Assembly (NCBI GenBank): GCA_006386115.1 | Contig: VFIW01000067.1 | Coordinates: 1-64,000, forward strand | Length of the DNA stretch: 64,000 bases | Origin: Globisporangium splendens | Lineage: Eukaryota > Oomycota > Peronosporomycetes > Pythiales > Pythiaceae | Reading direction: 5' to 3' | Shown here: positions 21,840-33,126 of the stretch, piece after piece | How positions within the stretch are numbered: position 1 is the first letter of the stretch | Layout: each line of letters opens with the position of its first letter | The notes under the pieces: model-generated | Database searches by the model: none | What the model saw: only the letters and a program-made list of their open reading frames with translations | Told to the model about the DNA's origin: nothing | Made by a program: the position numbers and the translations under genes

Positions 21840-22596
21840 ATGCAGCAGCAACGGCGACAGCTTCTGCGCGTGCGCAACCACTTTGTACTCCAGGCGCGCG
21901 GCAGCGACCGGCTGCACGCGATCTCGCTGCTCGTGCAGCTCCGCGAGTGCGACGTCGCGTACTTCAACCACAGCAGCAGCGAGGGCGGCGACCAAGCGAC
22001 TGTGGCAAACGACTCGGTCGACTTCGTGGAGGTTGGTAGTCCTATCTCCCATGCACTAACAGTATTGCTGCCATGGCGTCCGTGATCTCAATGCCGTTCT
22101 TTTACTGTATATATCTGTGTCGTTGCTTTTGTAGCATTTGCTTGAGCTGCTGGATGGCGATGCTGACTTCCAGCAGATCGTCCAGGAGCTCGATGCCCTG
22201 CGACCGGGTGAAGCTCCTTCAACCAGCAGCAACAAGAACAGCAATGGTGCAAACTATAAGCACATATCATCATCGCAGTGGATGAAGGTGCAGTGGCGCG
22301 CTGTGGAGCCGCAAACCAACCGCAGTCTGGGGAATGTGCTGCAGCGCACGCACAAGCACCGCTCCGAGTGTTTCACGCGTGAGGACGCCGAACAGTCTGC
22401 ACGAAAGGCTCAAGAAGCGTCTTCGGAAGACGAAGTGTACGCTGGTGGGATGTACAAGCCACTGCCGATGAGGAAACTCACGGTCGAAGTGTGGATGTAC
22501 CCGCCGCACGTCGTGATCCCCGCGACAGGAGACCGCATCCCAGCTGATGACACTAGTGTGACCGATTTCTTCCAGACCGTCGACAACGAAAGCTGA
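21840..22596 (+). CDS. Hypothetical protein, 217 aa, two exons
   Basis: Exons 21840-22031 and 22135-22596, joined by a 103-nt GT-AG intron in phase 0. The N-terminus is polar and Gln/Arg-rich with a helical stretch (LHAISLLVQLREC). The middle has an acidic helix (HLLELLDGDADFQQIVQELD). The C-terminal half contains a basic segment and ends in a YPPHVVIP strand-like stretch. No signal peptide or membrane segment. I do not recognise the family. The continuous coding bias over both exons and the clean splice support a real gene. Confidence 0.6.
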
Positions 22597-23635
22597 GTTC
22601 AAGTTGTCGCTGCTTGATGAGATACTGTTGGCATTCGTATCGTAATATATAGCTCGCTGCACAAGGTTGCGTAGTGCAAATCCGCATCTTGATCAGACCC
22701 GAGACCAGGAGCCGTGCTTCAACAGCATTCACAGGGTTTGTGCGAGATATTCGTGGAGTCAGATATTGTTCACCTCGACCAACATGCCTCATCTGTGCAT
22801 TGACAGGAGTGAGCTCGCAACCTATTCGAGTCATTCATTCCAACCGACTGGTTCAGTTCGAGAGCAGCTCTCGAATCTGATCCTCTGACAGCCAGTGTCG
22901 ATTTCCTCAGCAATAGAGAAGGACCACTGCAATCAGCAAAATGGCAAGCACAAAAACAAAAAAAGAATGGTGGACAGCCACGATCGGTGGGATTTGCGTT
23001 TGAAAAGGTTGCACACGAGTGGCACTCGTGGAAGCACACGCTTTTAGTCGAACTTTGTTGAAGTCGACTGACCATTCGATGCACACCAGTCACGAGAGCT
23101 CTTGAAAGGAGTCGGTTTGCACTGCTGCTCATTTCGCGGATCAGCAGACAAGATCTCCCAGTCAGAGAGGGTCCATGCGGATGGTGAGCATCAAAGACAC
23201 GAGGTGCAAAAGAACGGTTGTGTCGCTGAAGTGCTGGCGCGGCTTTGTGTCAATCGTGTCACGGTCTCTCACTCTTGTTTTCTCAAAACACGGTGTAAAA
23301 TATGACCATCAGTATCAGTTCATGATGTCTCATCTCACCTGTTTCTCAGTCGTTGAAGTTGCATATCACCTTGTTCCGGCACAAAAGCATCTGGCAACTC
23401 GGCACTTTCAGTTCGTCGTCGTCACGTGGTGCACAACGCGCGACACGAACACGGTGAGGGGGATGGACGCCAACCACCATGTTCACATTGCCGGCTCATT
23501 GTTGCCTTTGCACCGCTGGCATTCAGCTGTTTCTGGCGTTTCTCTCTCTCGCAGCGTCGCGAAGAAGATCGCATCTTGTCCCAAGCGTGTGTGCCATTGG
23601 CACTGCTGCTTTCCTTCTGCATTTCCTCGTGAGCC
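22597..23635. other. Intergenic region of about 1 kb
   Basis: Between two plus-strand genes. Short frames exist on both strands but none shows coding composition or recognisable motifs. It presumably contains the copine-like gene promoter. No repeat or RNA gene seen. Confidence 0.5.
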
Positions 23636-25224
23636 ATGGGCTGCGCATCAAGTTCGAACGCAGGAGCTTTCAACCCGAATGCCAGCAGCACTGACCTCAA
23701 CCACGCCATCCCAGACCGATACGAGACCTTTGGTATGTCGTGCTTGGATGGGTGTTCGTGCCATTGTATCAACGACTCCTGATTGTATTTGTGTGTTCGT
23801 TGGTTTGCTTGTGGTCTGGAAAATGCAGCGGAGCTACAAGACGCGTTGAGGTAGGAAGTGGGCATGCACGCATTGACAGGATATTTCTGGAAACTGACAA
23901 TGCCATTGTATCCGTCGTGTGCTGTTGAATCTTGCAGACGACAGGGATTGGAGTCCTCGAACCTGATCATTGGGGTATGGACATGCATATTTGTTGGAAA
24001 GAAGCTAAATGTCGTCACGTGGAAGAGCTAACTTTTGACTTGCACACAGATCGACTACACAAAGTCCAACACGGTACATGCATGATCCACTATCTAATGG
24101 CCGCCCTAGTTTCTCGTCTCAGTGATCGAGCTCACGGACGAACGATGTTCTACTGCACCATTGTCTGTGCTCTAGTGGACAGGCAAAGTATCTTTTGGTG
24201 ACAAATGCCTGCATCACATCGACTCGACCAAGTTCATTGCCAATCCGTACCAGGCATGTCCCCAATGTCCACTTTGTGCGTACATTAAGACGTGCATATC
24301 CTCACATGCCTAAATCTTGCATTCCACAGTCGGTGATCGCGATCATTGGACGCACACTGCAGCCCTTCGATGACGACAACTTGATCCCAGCGTTTGGCTT
24401 TGGCGACGCAACCACGAGCGACAAAGGCGTGTTTCCATTCCTTCCGGATGGGAAACCGTGCCGCGGCTTTGACGAGGTGCTCACACGGTACGACGAGATC
24501 ACGCCTCAGATCAAGCTCGCGGGACCGACCAATTTCGCGCCGATCATCTACGAAGCGATCCGACAAGTGAAAGCCACGCACGCGTACCATATCCTCGTGA
24601 TCGTCGCAGGTAAATGCCCATTATTTTGGAGACGGAAACGCGAAAACACAACCTCATGACTTGAGTACTGCTTTTGATGTAGATGGACAAATCACAAGTG
24701 AAAAGGAGACAGCTCAGGCGATCGTAGAGGCGTCCAAATACGCATTATGTACGACACTATTGCTGCTCCTGGCTGGTATTTCTCTAGACTTACCTCGCAT
24801 TCGAATATTTTGACTCGCTTTGATAGCTATTATCGTGGTCGGTGTCGGCGATGGACCTTGGGTACGTCCCTTATGAAGCTGCTTGGAGTAGCGAAAACGA
24901 ATGCCTTATGAACTAACTGACACACGCAAACCCCAATCTTGGTATTACTTAGGATCTCATGGAGCACTACGACGACACGCTCCCGTTGCGGAAATTCGAC
25001 AATTTCCAGTTTGTCGACTTTAACCGCGTGATGAAGTTGAATCCCGTGAATCCCGATGTGGGCTTCGCGACCGCAGCGCTTATGGAAATCCCAGGCAAGC
25101 TCAAGAAGAAGCATGCGAGATCATGATTTATCGAAGTCGGCATATGAATTCGTTCTAACTTGTTTGTGTTTTCCTTCCTGTAGAGCAATATAAACTCATT
25201 CGACAGCTGAAGTACTTGGAGTGA
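23636..25224 (+). CDS. Copine/RGLG-like vWA-domain protein with N-myristoylation signal
   Basis: Ten exons: 23636-23732, 23829-23850, 23938-23974, 24050-24073, 24176-24253, 24330-24609, 24683-24748, 24827-24861, 24953-25094, 25184-25224, giving 273 aa. The N-terminus MGCASSSN fits N-myristoylation (Gly2) with a nearby palmitoylatable Cys. A von Willebrand A fold follows: ESSNLIIGIDYTKSN supplies the MIDAS Asp, then WTGKVSFG, a HHID segment, and PAFGFGDATT. Copine-type vWA domains bind calcium-dependent partners at membranes; plant RGLG relatives add a RING finger, which I do not see here. The C2 domains of animal copines are also absent. Two introns use GC donors (24254-24329 and 25095-25183), and exons 2 and 4 are only 22 and 24 nt. 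Confidence 0.85.
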
Positions 25225-25331
25225 CTCGACAGAACAAAAGGTTAGGAGAAAAGCAAGGTACGAACTCATAGATATTTACTATTATAGAGCAATTTTATCA
25301 TGATCGCTTGGCGTGGAGGTGTCATGTTGAG

Positions 25332-27209
25332 TTAGTTGGTGATGCTAGCGAGTCCAAGTCGTCTTTCGAACGCGTCCCACGAAATTGTCGCCATCTCTGG
25401 CGGCATCAAATCACTTCTGGACTTGCTGCCATGATGCGCTGCGTCATTGCGTGGTGCCTCTGATCGGAGGGATTCGAGTGCATTCGCACGCTGGTGCAGC
25501 AAACCCTCGATGGCGAGCCACTCGTCATTGCACGTTTCACAAATCAACTCGAGCTTTTGCCACCTTTTAGAAGACTCTGCTGCTGCATTTTCGAGGACCC
25601 CGTCGATGGTTCGTTTGTTGTTGCTGCTGATCGGCTGCTGCCCACGTCCTTCTTCCTCCTCATCGTGGAGAAACCCTGCGTGAAACACTGCAAGGTCAAT
25701 CGCAGACAGATGAATACCTGAGCCCACTGGGTGTGTCAATGCCAACGTCACGGTCAACGAGCCAAGCGCAATTATGTTGGAATGTGGGTGCGGACGGCGC
25801 AACTTGAAATTCATCGTGCAATGGCCCGTTGGCGAGAGAAACAGTGCTTGAAGATCGCAATCTGCGACTCCAACAAGCTCAGTGCACCCAACAACGACCT
25901 CATGGAGTTCAATGCGCACGTGGCGCGCGATCGGGGTCTTGAAAAACGCTGCGTCCTGCCACGCCTTGTACGTGACACCAAAATCCAATGGCACAATGAT
26001 GCTGTTGCCCTCGCTGACACCGCTGCCGTGAAGCGAGATCACGGGCGAGATCTGGGACTCGAAATCGTAATAGTCGCATAGCAATGCATAAGACTGGTGA
26101 GATTGCTGTTCCCCATGTGTGCCTCCGGTCGATGTCCACTCAGCGTCCTTTGTGACGCGGAACTCGGACACGACAACCTCGAGCGTGTTCATGGCTGGTG
26201 CGTCAAGCGGATCTGACTTGTGGTCTGAGTCTGTCCTTTTCGGATGGCCGTCTTCCGATTTCGGTTTGACGGCTGCTGCGTCTCGTGGAGTCCTGCTTTC
26301 ACTATCCACGCACCGAAGTCGCGACTCCGAGCCAATGCGTTGAAGGAGCTCGCCGTTTTCACGATGCAAGCTACGAACCTGCTCCAAGTACGCCGTTGCG
26401 CGCTGCTCCCACTTTTTTGCCTCGCGTTTCAGCTGTTGCTTCTCCTGTGTATGGCGTAGTGTCAAACTCCGTAGTTGAGCTTGGGTGTCTTCCTGCAAGA
26501 GCTGTGTCAACTCTGAGACCTTCTCTAATCGTTTCTTCTCCATTGCGTTCACGGTGTTCTTGTCATGGGTGGGCAGCGTGGCATTAGCCGAATCACCACG
26601 ATCCTGACGAGCATTTGAGTCAACAGGTTCCATGAAGCTTGCGGCTTGAGCATCTTGTTGCTTGCGCATGTCCTTAAGTGCTTTGCCAAGCGCACACATG
26701 AGTGCGTGGTCGCCCGGCGCAGTGTAGAAGCGAAGCTGCAGTTCTGCGAGCTCTTTGGCCATCTTGTGCTGCTCGCACTCGCGTTGAGCTTGAGCCAAAC
26801 TCCAAGGCGCGGGTCTTGGTGAGCGACGTGCGGTTCTCGTCCACGAGCTGGCGCGTAAACGTGACGTTGTTGGGCAGACTCTGCTCGTACTTGATGGTCG
26901 TCATCGCTCTGCATACATGCCAGCGAACTCAGCCAGCTGCTTGGAACACACATATGCAGCATACACAGAAACGCTGTCGTTCTTGCGGTGCGTGGCCTCG
27001 CGTGCGCTCAACCCGTTCTTCAGGCGCTGGTTGGCCGCGAGCACGCGCTCGTAGCGCTCCTTCCACGACACGGCAGCGTTCGCGACGACCGCGTCCTGCG
27101 CCACGACGATCACCGTCTTCATAGGTGCATTCTCTCGATTCCGCCGTGTAGCCGCATTCTGCGACTCCTCCTTCTCCTCCTTCTTCTCAACACTCTTGGC
27201 GTCATCCAT
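25332..27209 (-). CDS. RPGRIP1-like coiled-coil C2 protein (ciliary transition-zone type), one homopolymer frameshift
   Basis: Exon 1 is 26965-27209 and exon 2 is 25332-26908, with a 56-nt GT-AG intron. Exon 1 begins MDDAKSVEKKEEKEE and is highly charged. A coiled coil follows (about 26800-26330). Then comes a domain with QSYALLCDYYDFESQISPV, closely like the RPGRIP1 C2-C2_1 domain (YDFYDxETQxTPxV). A second C2-like region runs to about 25600. In animals RPGRIP1/RPGRIP1L organise the ciliary transition zone. The frame is interrupted at about 26804-26812: reading LTKTRALE leads into FGSSS, but removing one T from a TTT run (AAA on the plus strand) gives ALE-LAQAQRECEQ without a break. A sequencing slip is therefore likely, although a real mutation is possible. 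Confidence 0.7.
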
Positions 27210-28964
27210 GTGTCACTCTCCCGTTGCAGTCACTCGAATGCGCTCCGAAAGGTCGCGTTGTGAGGCGAGTGCGGCGACTATTGCGACTGTTCTTTCGATC
27301 TTTTGCAGTTGCTGGACTAAGTGTTCATATGTGCATATGCGGTGATGCTACAAGAGCTTGTGTGTGAAGGGAGGAAGGGCGAACGCCGGGATGTTCCCTG
27401 GGTGCATACTTGGCGCGATCTTTATGTCGAAGAGATCACACTGTCGAAAAACAGAAGCAGCCATGTCTGTTATTTAACACAATTGAACTTCAACAATGAG
27501 AGAGTATCAGGTAGATGCAGGTTACTTGTCGAGTTCAAAACTGAACGACCATCACTCGTTGTGATGGCTTCTCTTCTCAAATGGTTTGCTCGTCCGGCTC
27601 TCTGCATCGGCAGACAGGACCCAACCCTTCAGTGTTGCGCAGACGCGTGCAGGGGTAGGGAAGATCTTGTTTCGTTGAAGAATGGCAGAGAGATCAACAA
27701 GACTGTGTCAGTAACATCAACCTCCAGTTTCTCATAGACATCCATTTGAAGACTGCCAGAAAAGATAGCAAGAGACTACTGCCACGGTCCAGCACACTTG
27801 GTTGCTTTTTGCGACACGTTCACTTGTTCGATCTTATCCAGGATGGGGGAGAGAATGTTCTAGCTGGCATTTCCACTCTATGGTGTGGATTTCCAGTTTT
27901 GCAAATGCGATACTCCGATTTACTCATGGCTTCCTTTTTATTTTTGAGATGGGTGCTTTTGTCCCAACAGCTCACAATAGACCATCTACCTGGGGATGAC
28001 CACATGCGCCAAAATGCCTATCGTGATGCTGCTTGCATCCTGTAATGCGCATAAGCTGGGGTTGCGGAAGAGATGCCATCTGTACGCTATGTCTCCGGCA
28101 GTGTGCCGCTGTGATATGTCTGACAGGTCCGACCAGCCAGCCATGTTGCATGCTTTTGCTGTCCTTTTTGAAACGATTTAGCTGGATCCAAGCATACTTT
28201 TATCGTAATTCCGAGGCTATTCGCTTTCACAGAGCGTTGATCGCGCTCCAGTTGGGTCACAAAAATTCGCACTGTCTGCGCACAGTAAAAGTGTGACGTC
28301 CATCTTCCTCATGAAGTATCTTGTCGCGTGCTGTGTGTTTGCCCACTTGGTGCAACATTTCGCAAATTACACTTGGAATTTGTGTTCCCCCTCATCTCGC
28401 TCTCCCACAACCTCAAGGTATGTAGTAGACTGCGAGTTGCTCACGATGCAGCAACATGCTTCACACCTGGTTTTGCGCAAAATCGTGATGAAAGCATACT
28501 AAAGTTTGTATGGAGAGGAATTTTGAAAAAAGCCAACAGCGGATGGATGGCGGACCACAAATGCAGGGATATGAACGTTTACCGCAAAGAAACGAGCAGA
28601 AGAGAGAGAAGCGATCGGACGGTGGCGACTGTGTGGGGGGATCCTTCTCCACTCGGCAACTCGCACTCGGCCAACAAGCAGGCTCGGCAAATTATAAGCA
28701 GCCCGACACACACACACAGCAAATTGGTCCAGTTCCGCCCAGTAAAGTCAACTTGGTACCCGCGCCTGTTCTCTTGACCCTTGTGCAGCATCCTCCCCCT
28801 TCACGCGGCTCCTCCCGTCGGCGCAAAGCAGAAACGAATCTCAGCACACACAGCAAAACCTGTTTGTCGGCTGTTTTTTTCATTCTGCAACTCATTCTCG
28901 TATTTTGTCGTCCCTGGATCGACAAAAGCCCCCACGAACTCCGCAAAACCCAATCCGTACCAAG
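27210..28964. other. Intergenic region of about 1.75 kb
   Basis: Divergent spacer between the RPGRIP1-like and PX genes. It contains one CA-rich run near 28700. No gene, RNA or large repeat was recognised; frames up to about 140 codons look non-coding. Both promoters must be here. Confidence 0.5.
28891..28906 (+). promoter_or_regulatory. Oomycete-type initiator-like element of the PX gene
   Basis: CTCATTCTCGTATTTT lies about 60 nt before the PX-gene ATG. It resembles the oomycete core promoter initiator (consensus GCTCATTYYNCAWTTT). Function is inferred only. Confidence 0.5.
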
Positions 28965-29729
28965 ATGATGGCGATGAGCCCGTCGTCGCCGTCGACCTCG
29001 TCGTCTCCGCGCGTGTCGCTGCCGTCGCCGTCCGCGTCGGCGTCCTCGGTGTCGAGCGTGATACCCTCAGACGCGGCTGGCGCGCCAGGCGTGGACCCCA
29101 AGATCCTCAAGAAGCTCTCGGCGTCCGTGTCGCGCTTGCACGGGCCGCGCAAGAACCTCTCGTTCGTAGTGTCGGTCGAGACGCTGATCCCTGGAAGACG
29201 CGCGTTCCAGGAGGAGCGCGAGTCGTGCCAGCTGCTCACGCGCTCGTTTGACGACTTTCGGCGGTTTCGCAAGTCGCTCTTGACTCGCGTCGGCAGCACG
29301 TTTGACGCGTCGATGCTGCTGAGTCAGCTTCCCGGCGCCTCCAAGCAGAAGAAAAGTGACAAGTGCCATTGTGAGGGTCCAGGCAAGGGCTGCTCGTTCG
29401 ACGTTACGCGCACGTTCCTGGAGCGACTGCGGTTCACGCGCCTGCCGTTCCTTGGACTCGGTGGTGCCACGGAAGACGCGCTCAACAAGCGGCAGCTCGA
29501 GATGAACAACTTTCTGCGCATCGTGTTCGCGATCCTGCACCGCATGCAGCCGAGCTCGTGGCAGAGCGACTGCCTGTTTTTGCGCGACGTCATGGCGTTC
29601 CTCGAGGTCCAGGACGAGTTCATCCAGCAGCAGATCGAGGACCTGCTCAAGCACAAGAACCGCCAGATGAGTCTCGACGGCTGGAAGGCCCACACACGCG
29701 AGACCTTTGGCTCGGGCATCAAGATTTAA
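28965..29729 (+). CDS. PX-domain-like phosphoinositide-binding protein
   Basis: Single exon, 254 aa from the first ATG (28965; only a TTG upstream). The first ~40 residues are Ser/Pro low-complexity. Then follows a PX-like core: FVVSVETLIPGRR (first strand), a Leu/Thr helix, SFDDFRRFRKSLL (the motif that positions the PX Arg/Tyr phosphoinositide pocket), a Cys/Lys insertion (KSDKCHCEGPGKGC), and the FLERLRFTRLPFLGLG region with the NKRQLEMNNFLRIV helix. PX domains recruit proteins to PI3P membranes of endosomes. A C-terminal coiled coil follows (about 29600-29700). The Cys-rich loop between strands is unusual and could bind metal. Confidence 0.65.
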   Translation: MMAMSPSSPSTSSSPRVSLPSPSASASSVSSVIPSDAAGAPGVDPKILKKLSASVSRLHGPRKNLSFVVSVETLIPGRRAFQEERESCQLLTRSFDDFRRFRKSLLTRVGSTFDASMLLSQLPGASKQKKSDKCHCEGPGKGCSFDVTRTFLERLRFTRLPFLGLGGATEDALNKRQLEMNNFLRIVFAILHRMQPSSWQSDCLFLRDVMAFLEVQDEFIQQQIEDLLKHKNRQMSLDGWKAHTRETFGSGIKI

Positions 29730-30032
29730 GGATGAGATCTCTCTCTATTCATTCATGCATCCGCCTGGCCGTCCACGAACGAAGTGCTCAGCTGGAACCC
29801 CCATTTTCTCCAAGTTAGTTTAGTATTTAGTAGTGACCACCCCACCTCACCACAGAAGCGCAGACAAAATGGTTGTCAGCCTCGTCCAACACCCCAGTAT
29901 TATTTATTCCCCAATCGAAACAAACCCACCCAATCCATTTTGTCACCGACAAAACTTGCGCCTTTTGTTTTTATTTGTCCACCAACAGTTTATTTGCTTT
30001 GGTGGCATTTGCTGGTTTGAATTTGGTTTGAT

Positions 30033-31336
30033 TTACATGGGCGGGAAGGTGACTTGACGCAGGAGCTCCATGGGACCCTGGGTCTGGAAGAACGCGCGCT
30101 GCTCGTCGTTGCGCACGAAGAACGAGCCGATGAAGCCGATCGCGTTGACTTCAATCCCATTAAAGCGCTGCGTCTTGCGCGGGATCACGAACAGGAACGA
30201 CTTGGTCAGCAGCAGGTTGTACGCCACAAAGCGGCCTGCGGTTGTCGTCGACATGGCTTCTTGACCGGGATACTCTTTCGCGTTCAGCTGCTGCAGCACG
30301 GTTGCGTAGATCGCGTGCAGCTGGTCTGTGTACCATGCATACGTTAGTGTCCAGTCTTGACAAGAGCATGCATGCATCCCCCAATCAGGAGCGGAGTACC
30401 ATTCTGCCGATGGGTTCATGCTGGGGGAAAAGGCAACTGACCACTAGCGCATAAAGCGCATAAACAAATGGCACCATACTAGAAACAGTTTTACGTACCA
30501 GCAGCAACTTGGTCGTCAATATCCGCTGGAAGATCGATTCGGTGGAGGAAATGGAAAAAGGGAAGTTCGCGTAAGTGGACGGTGCCATCGCTGGCTTCAG
30601 TCTGCAGGCGGTCGTGGATGAACTGAAGCAGTGGTGGCTGCGTGACGATATGTACATATTGGGAATACAACGTCAGTGTGCTTGCAAGTCGATGGGACTA
30701 CGCGTTGTTGCATTGCACGTTTACCATGTCCAAGTTGGTGTAGCTCTTCATGGACGGGTACGAAATGAGCTGCATGTGCTTGTGAGGTTGACTGGCAAAG
30801 TCAGCAACGGATAAACACAACAGCATGAGGAAATTAAACGAATAAAATAGATCCCCACTACGACCAGCGCACGACACATGTGTAACTCACCTTGCACCGC
30901 TTTCGTAGCCGCAGTTGAAGAACGCGAACGCGTCCAAGGAGCCCATGGCGGTCCACATGGCGCGGAAGTCCGCCTTGCTCAGCGGCGTCTCCTGCTCCTC
31001 AAACTCGATGGTCGGGAGCACCACGTGCTCGTCCACGACGTTGAACTTGTTGAGCACCAGGTTGTGCGTGCCGTGGAGCTGCGTGATGAACAGATCCTGC
31101 TCTAGATGCTCCTTCGCGAACGGATCGTGGAACGGCTTCTTCTCTGGTGCTGGCGACTCGGTTGCTGTTGCTGCTGGCGCAGACGCCACTGGCTTCTGGT
31201 TCGCAGTCTGCGCCTGGAAGAGAACGTACCGGATACCGTTCTCCGCAGGCGGCAGCAACTCGTGGCCCGCCGTGATCTTCTTGAGCGCCTGCGTCTGCGT
31301 CGCGCGCTGCGTCACCTCCAGCACGGTCTTCCGCAT
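30033..31336 (-). CDS. ATP adenylyltransferase (Ap4A phosphorylase)-like HIT superfamily enzyme
   Basis: Four exons on the minus strand: 30891-31336, 30725-30791, 30499-30637, 30033-30325; 314 aa from ATG 31334-31336 (a GTG lies four codons upstream). The N-terminal domain contains HNLVLNKFNVVDEHVVLP and FEEQETPL, typical of the ATP_transf N-terminal region. The HIT-like motif QPHKHMQ (exon 2) supplies the nucleophilic His, split across an intron. The C-terminal domain has FLFVIPRKTQRF and the NAIGFIGSFFV strand. These enzymes split diadenosine tetraphosphate with phosphate to ADP plus ATP, controlling Ap4A levels in the cytosol. Length and order match the eukaryotic APA1/2 type. The plus-strand exonuclease gene starts 275 nt away, divergent. 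Confidence 0.88.
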
Positions 31337-31610
31337 CCTCTTTGCCACTTAAATGCGAGTTTTGACACAAAAGTATCAAATTGCTGAGTGTCACGGCACT
31401 CAAGTATCCGCACTGTTTCTTGACACTGGAAGAAAATAGACTATCCAACATCATAATCTATCAGTTATGACGAATAGAGGGACAATATTTTCAGCAAATC
31501 AGATCTGAATGGAACATTCACTTATGGCCAATCATAGATGAATATTCGTCTGATTGGCTGTGGCTGACTCGCTTTGGCAAAGTCGCAATTTGCCTATTGC
31601 GCACAAGAAC

Positions 31611-33011
31611 ATGCTGATGGTCGCGCCTGTAGCTGCTGCCGTTGCTGGCGGCAAGAAGCGCAAGCTGAGCGCCTCTGCTGCCTCTGCTGCTGCGCCTACC
31701 GCTCACATGTCCAAGAAGCAGCGCGTGGAGCACGTGGCGTCGATCGCGAAGGATGTGATGATCAACCTGCTCACGTCGGACCTGAGCTACGACGCGACCG
31801 ACGCCGAGTACGAGAAGCTCGTGACGCTCACACAGGCGCACCCGAACTTCAAGAAGTTCTACACGTTCCCTTCGAGCGAAGAGAAAGGCTGGGTCAAGAC
31901 CAAGAGCAAGAAGAAGAGCTCGCACCTGCGTATCGTCGCGGTGGATTGTGAGATGTGCGTCATCGCGCCGTACAGCCGCGAGAATGACCGGGTATCGAAT
32001 GCGCTCTGTCGCGTGTCGGCCGTGGACGGCGACGACATGATCCGCAGTATTATTTCGGACTACATCGTGCACCAGCCCGAGAAAGGGTACCGGATGCTGG
32101 ATCCGAAGACCGACATCCATGGCATCACGCCCGAGATGATCGCGCAGTCCAAGATCTCGGTCGCCAAGGCGCAGAAGCAGCTGCTCAAGTACATCAACAG
32201 TGACACGATCCTCGTGGGCCACTCGCTGCACGGTGATCTCAAGAGTCTGCGCATCGACCACACGCGCGTCATCGACACGGCGATGATCTACCAGCGCAAA
32301 GGAGGCGACCCGCTGCGCAACACGCCCGGACTCAAGTGTCTGACCAAGTTCCTGCTCAACTTTGAGATGCCCGACGGCCACGATAGTACGATCGATGCGC
32401 AGGCGTCGATGCTCGCGGCCAAGTACGCGGTGCGCAACCCGACGGGTGCCATCATCCCGTCGTCGCTCGAGCTCCATGGTCCAAAGGAGCGTCCTGAGCG
32501 TCCTGAGCGTCCCGTGCGTGCGCCGCACTCGGGACCAGCAGAGTACCAGCCCACGGCATTTGATCTCAGCCTGGTGACCGGTGCAGCACCAGCGACAGAG
32601 TCGGCTGCCGTCGCTGTTGCTACTTCAGTAGCTCCTGCTGTTGCCGCTGTACCTGCGGCTCCTGTAATCAAGTCTGACGCGGCGGTCGCGCGCTCCTGTC
32701 GTCTGCGGCTGCACCGCATCCCGAAGGGTGTCTCGAGCCACGATATTGAGAGTTTTTTCGTGCAGCACGCCAAGATCGTGCCGAGCGCCGTGGAGGCGAT
32801 CAAGTGGCTGCCCAACCAGAACCGCGGCTCGTGCAACGTCACGTTCGCGACGGAGACGCACGCGGCGCTAGCGTTCGAGACCGTGCAGCACCCGGAGACC
32901 AAGCACCAGAACAAAATCACACTCGACTCGATCGGACGTCGCCAGAAGACTGTCGCCATCACCTCGAGCAAGGGCACGGTCTTCTCCAACGTGCAGCTCG
33001 GCGTGATGTAG
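31611..33011 (+). CDS. DEDDh 3'-5' RNA exonuclease (REXO1/REX3-like) with C-terminal RRM-like domain
   Basis: Single exon, 466 aa from ATG 31611 (only GTG upstream). The basic N-terminus (GGKKRKL, KSKKKSS) looks nuclear. The exonuclease core has VAVDCEMC (first DED motif), GHSLHGDLKSLR (second) and DSTIDAQASM (the DEDDh His/Asp segment), which bind the two Mg ions. Family members trim snoRNA, 5S rRNA or RNase MRP RNA 3' ends. An Ala/Val-rich linker (about 32590-32680) leads to a C-terminal RRM-like unit with RLRLHRIPKGVSSHDIESFF and an RGSCNVTFATE RNP1-like strand. The catalytic domain is certain; the RRM is a weaker call. Confidence 0.87.
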   Translation: MLMVAPVAAAVAGGKKRKLSASAASAAAPTAHMSKKQRVEHVASIAKDVMINLLTSDLSYDATDAEYEKLVTLTQAHPNFKKFYTFPSSEEKGWVKTKSKKKSSHLRIVAVDCEMCVIAPYSRENDRVSNALCRVSAVDGDDMIRSIISDYIVHQPEKGYRMLDPKTDIHGITPEMIAQSKISVAKAQKQLLKYINSDTILVGHSLHGDLKSLRIDHTRVIDTAMIYQRKGGDPLRNTPGLKCLTKFLLNFEMPDGHDSTIDAQASMLAAKYAVRNPTGAIIPSSLELHGPKERPERPERPVRAPHSGPAEYQPTAFDLSLVTGAAPATESAAVAVATSVAPAVAAVPAAPVIKSDAAVARSCRLRLHRIPKGVSSHDIESFFVQHAKIVPSAVEAIKWLPNQNRGSCNVTFATETHAALAFETVQHPETKHQNKITLDSIGRRQKTVAITSSKGTVFSNVQLGVM

Positions 33012-33126
33012 TGAGGTAGTGGCAGAGGAAGCGATGCGTGAAGACACTTAACTCTCCTGCACTGAGTGACTTTTACCATGTGCCACATAAATAAATAGAT
33101 AGATGTGTTTCCTACTTTTCTCTACG

